Assembly: GCF_001541225.1 (NCBI RefSeq)
Contig: NZ_LMTS01000249.1
Location: forward strand, 35,115-69,619
Direction: 5' to 3'
Source: Variovorax sp. WDL1
GTDB lineage: Bacteria; Pseudomonadota; Gammaproteobacteria; Burkholderiales; Burkholderiaceae_C
Length of the DNA stretch: 34,505 bases
This document shows positions 32,599 to 34,505 of this stretch, in pieces. The notes below the pieces were generated by a model. The model worked only from the letters and a program-made list of their open reading frames with translations. It was not told the origin of the DNA and made no database searches. The translations under genes and the position numbers were made by a program. Positions within the stretch are counted from its first letter, which is position 1; every line of letters starts with the position of its first letter.

Positions 32599-34371
32599 AT
32601 GAACTTTGACGAACTGAAGCTGGCCCCGGCCATCTTGAAAGCCGTGCACGAGCAGGGCTACGAAACCCCCACTCCGATCCAGGCCCAGGCGATTCCCGCC
32701 GTGCTCGACGGCCATGACCTCCTCGGCGGCGCCCAGACCGGCACCGGCAAGACCGCCGCCTTCACGCTGCCGCTGCTGCACAAGCTCACGATGAGCCGCA
32801 GCGCGACCAACAAGTTCGGCGGCACCGGCGTGCGCGCCCTCGTGCTGACCCCCACCCGCGAACTCGCAGCCCAGGTCGAGGAATCGGTGCGCACCTACGG
32901 CAAGTACCTGCAGCTGAGCTCCACCGTGATCTTCGGCGGCGTAGGCATGAATCCGCAGATCAGCAGGCTCAAGAGCGGCGTCGACATCCTGGTGGCGACC
33001 CCCGGCCGCCTGCTCGACCTGCAGCAGCAGGGCATGCTCGACCTCTCCACCGTGCAGATCCTGGTGCTCGACGAGGCCGACCGCATGCTGGACATGGGCT
33101 TCATCCACGACGTGAAGAAGATCCTCGCCCTGGTGCCCACCGAAAAGCAGAGCCTGCTGTTCTCCGCCACCTTCAGCGACGAGATCCGCGACCTGGCCGC
33201 CACGCTGCTGAAGAACCCGCAGAGCATCCAGGTCACGCCGCGCAACACCACCGTGCAGCGCATCTCGCAGGTGATCCATCCGGTGGGCCGCGGCAAGAAG
33301 AAGGCCCTGCTCGCCCACATCATCAACGAGCACGACTGGAGCCAGGTGCTCGTCTTCACCCGCACCAAGTTCGGCGCGAACAGCGTGGCCGAGTTCCTCT
33401 CCAAGAACGGCATCCAGGCCATGGCGCTGCATGGCAACAAGAGCCAGAGCGCGCGCACCCAGGCGCTCGCGGGCTTCAAGAGCGGCGAGATCCGCGCGCT
33501 GGTGGCGACCGACATCGCGGCCCGCGGCATCGACATCGACGAGCTGCCGCACGTGGTGAACTACGAAATCCCGAACATCAGCGAAGACTACGTGCACCGC
33601 ATCGGCCGCACCGGCCGCGCGGGTGCCAGCGGCGAGGCGGTGAGCCTGGTCTGCCTGGACGAGGAAGGCTTCATGCAGGAGATCGAGCGCTTCACCAAGC
33701 AGCAGATCCCGGTCAAGGTCATCGAGGGCTTCGGCCCCGAGGAAGGCGAGCGCGCCGAGCCCATCGCCATGGGCCGCCAGACCCTGTGGGGCGGCGCCGG
33801 CCGCCCGCCGAGCCGCGAGGTGATGCAGGCGGCGGCCAAGGCCGCGCGCCAGGAGATGATGCAGCGCATCCGCGACAACAAGACGGGCCAGGGCGAACGC
33901 GGCAATGGCGGCAATGGCGGCAACGGCGGCGGACAGCGCCGCGGCAACGGCGGCCAGGGTGCCCCGGCCGGCCGCAACGGCGGCGGGCAGGGCCAAGGCC
34001 AGGGTCCGCGCTCTCAGGCTGGCCGCGGCGGCCAGGGCCCCGCACGCGCGCCGCACCACGCGCCGCATCATGCCCCTCACCACGCGCAGAACCACCTGCC
34101 GCATGAGGAACGCCAGCCGCGTCACCACGGCAACACCCACAGCCCCACGCAGGCCGATGCGGTGGCTCACCAGCGGGCCGAGGCGGTTGCCGGCGTGGCA
34201 GGCCAGCCCGATCCCTTGCGCACGAGTGTCGACAGCTTCGGCGGTCGCGGACGCCGTGGCGGCGGTGGCGGTGGTGGCGGTGGTGGCGGTGGTGGCCGTG
34301 GCCGCCCCGGCGGCGGCGGGCGCTCCGGCGGTGGTGGCGGATATGGCGGCGGCCGCTCATTCGGCCGTTGA
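32599..34371 (+). CDS. rhlE: DEAD-box RNA helicase RhlE
   Basis: A 590-aa ATP-dependent RNA helicase acting in ribosome assembly and RNA decay, often cold-linked. All core motifs are present: Q-motif (GYETPTPIQ), AQTGTGKT (45-52), PTRELA, TPGRLLDL, LDEADRMLD, FSATFS, ARGIDID and HRIGRTGRAG. After about residue 400 comes a long low-complexity tail of about 160-190 residues: Gly/Asn/Arg-rich, then a His-rich block (HHAPHHAPHHA), then poly-Gly with RG/RGG motifs ending GGGRSFGR. Such tails bind RNA and may drive condensates. The ATG at 32599 matches the conserved MNFDELKL start; its Shine-Dalgarno is poor, and TTG at 32590 is an alternative. Confidence 0.93.
   Translation: MNFDELKLAPAILKAVHEQGYETPTPIQAQAIPAVLDGHDLLGGAQTGTGKTAAFTLPLLHKLTMSRSATNKFGGTGVRALVLTPTRELAAQVEESVRTYGKYLQLSSTVIFGGVGMNPQISRLKSGVDILVATPGRLLDLQQQGMLDLSTVQILVLDEADRMLDMGFIHDVKKILALVPTEKQSLLFSATFSDEIRDLAATLLKNPQSIQVTPRNTTVQRISQVIHPVGRGKKKALLAHIINEHDWSQVLVFTRTKFGANSVAEFLSKNGIQAMALHGNKSQSARTQALAGFKSGEIRALVATDIAARGIDIDELPHVVNYEIPNISEDYVHRIGRTGRAGASGEAVSLVCLDEEGFMQEIERFTKQQIPVKVIEGFGPEEGERAEPIAMGRQTLWGGAGRPPSREVMQAAAKAARQEMMQRIRDNKTGQGERGNGGNGGNGGGQRRGNGGQGAPAGRNGGGQGQGQGPRSQAGRGGQGPARAPHHAPHHAPHHAQNHLPHEERQPRHHGNTHSPTQADAVAHQRAEAVAGVAGQPDPLRTSVDSFGGRGRRGGGGGGGGGGGGGRGRPGGGGRSGGGGGYGGGRSFGR
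33900..34360 (+). repeat. rhlE: simple-sequence repeats encoding the RhlE tail
   Basis: Nine-base units (GGCAATGGC type) repeat near 33901-33930. A CAC/CAT-rich block lies near 34050-34090, and a GGTGGTGGC-type run near 34257-34305 encodes more than ten Gly in a row. These in-frame repeats can gain or lose units by slippage without breaking the reading frame. Confidence 0.7.
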
Positions 34372-34395
34372 GCCCACGACCCGCATTCCATACCA

Positions 34396-34418
34396 GGGGC
34401 GCTACGGCGCCCCTTTTT
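34396..34418 (+). terminator. strong Rho-independent terminator of rhlE
   Basis: GGGGCGC pairs with GCGCCCC over a TACG tetraloop and is followed directly by five T, 24 bases after the rhlE stop. UACG belongs to the exceptionally stable UNCG loop class. Confidence 0.9.
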
Positions 34419-34465
34419 CATTGCCGGGTCGCAAAGCCGCCGGCATACGCCATGCGCTGGCGTTC

Positions 34466-34493
34466 CTAGTGGGCCGTAACAGTCGATTCGGGA
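34466..34493 (+). repeat. 28-bp dispersed repeat, copy 2
   Basis: Same orientation as copy 1 at 6361-6388, differing at two positions. It lies 48 bases after the rhlE terminator and close to the window end, so whatever follows it cannot be seen. Confidence 0.65.
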
Positions 34494-34505
34494 GCGAAGG
34501 CCGCG

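Noticed and set aside
34050..34090. CAC/CAT-rich tandem block as a CRISPR-like or noncoding repeat
   Set aside because: It is in frame within rhlE and encodes the His-rich part of its tail.

Overview
The window is a G+C-rich (visibly about two-thirds G+C) chromosomal segment. Its protein families, the AMP-ligase, TAXI, NDH-2, MnmH and RhlE set, and the recurrent TAAACT-type -10 boxes suggest a betaproteobacterium of the Comamonadaceae, most like Variovorax or a relative. This assignment is by impression and not by a database search. I see no rRNA, tRNA, CRISPR array, prophage or intact transposase, so most of the window looks like core or soft-core chromosome with a few small foreign-looking patches.

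Layout. 0.1-2.9 kb: one large type V autotransporter on the minus strand behind an A+T-rich control region. 3.07-4.34 kb: a two-gene plus-strand unit, a 72-aa membrane protein and MnmH/SelU. 4.36-5.84 kb: a DUF808 membrane protein and a GNAT acetyltransferase (minus). 5.92-6.36 kb: a 49-aa basic protein translationally coupled to a small [2Fe-2S] ferredoxin. 6.43-7.59 kb: a lower-G+C patch with an orphan gene. 7.59-9.97 kb: an MFS exporter, an RluA-type pseudouridine synthase and a UspA protein. 10.09-13.38 kb: a tight minus-strand operon, egtB-egtD-DUF427-2OG/Fe oxygenase, centred on ergothioneine synthesis. 13.55-15.38 kb: type II NADH dehydrogenase and a YpeA-like acetyltransferase. 15.48-16.04 kb: a coding-like remnant of lower G+C. 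16.08-18.40 kb: an acyl-CoA ligase and OsmC. 18.52-21.41 kb: a complete polar amino acid ABC transporter (binding protein, two permeases, ATPase). 21.45-23.02 kb: a DUF1439 protein overlapping a GlpQ-like lipoprotein. 23.04-24.22 kb: a CadR-like MerR regulator divergent from a CDF metal exporter. 24.30-26.78 kb: a P1-family (NylC/DmpA-like) self-processing hydrolase and a membrane-anchored TAXI protein. 26.78-28.60 kb: a PQ-loop protein, a startless small reading frame and a PQQ-type sugar dehydrogenase lipoprotein. 28.68-31.00 kb: an AbrB/PIN toxin-antitoxin pair running straight into ettA. 31.16-34.37 kb: a TPR-methyltransferase and the DEAD-box helicase RhlE, ended by a strong terminator.

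How it works together. Several units deal with redox and thiol stress (EgtB/EgtD, OsmC, NDH-2, UspA) or RNA and translation (MnmH, RluA, EttA, RhlE). These are scattered rather than one system. The best candidates for something undescribed are the four-gene egtBD operon with its DUF427 and 2OG/Fe partners, the toxin-antitoxin pair fused transcriptionally to ettA, the orphan gene bounded by a terminator and a 28-bp dispersed repeat, and the membrane-anchored TAXI protein without a TRAP permease. None of these is proven by sequence alone.
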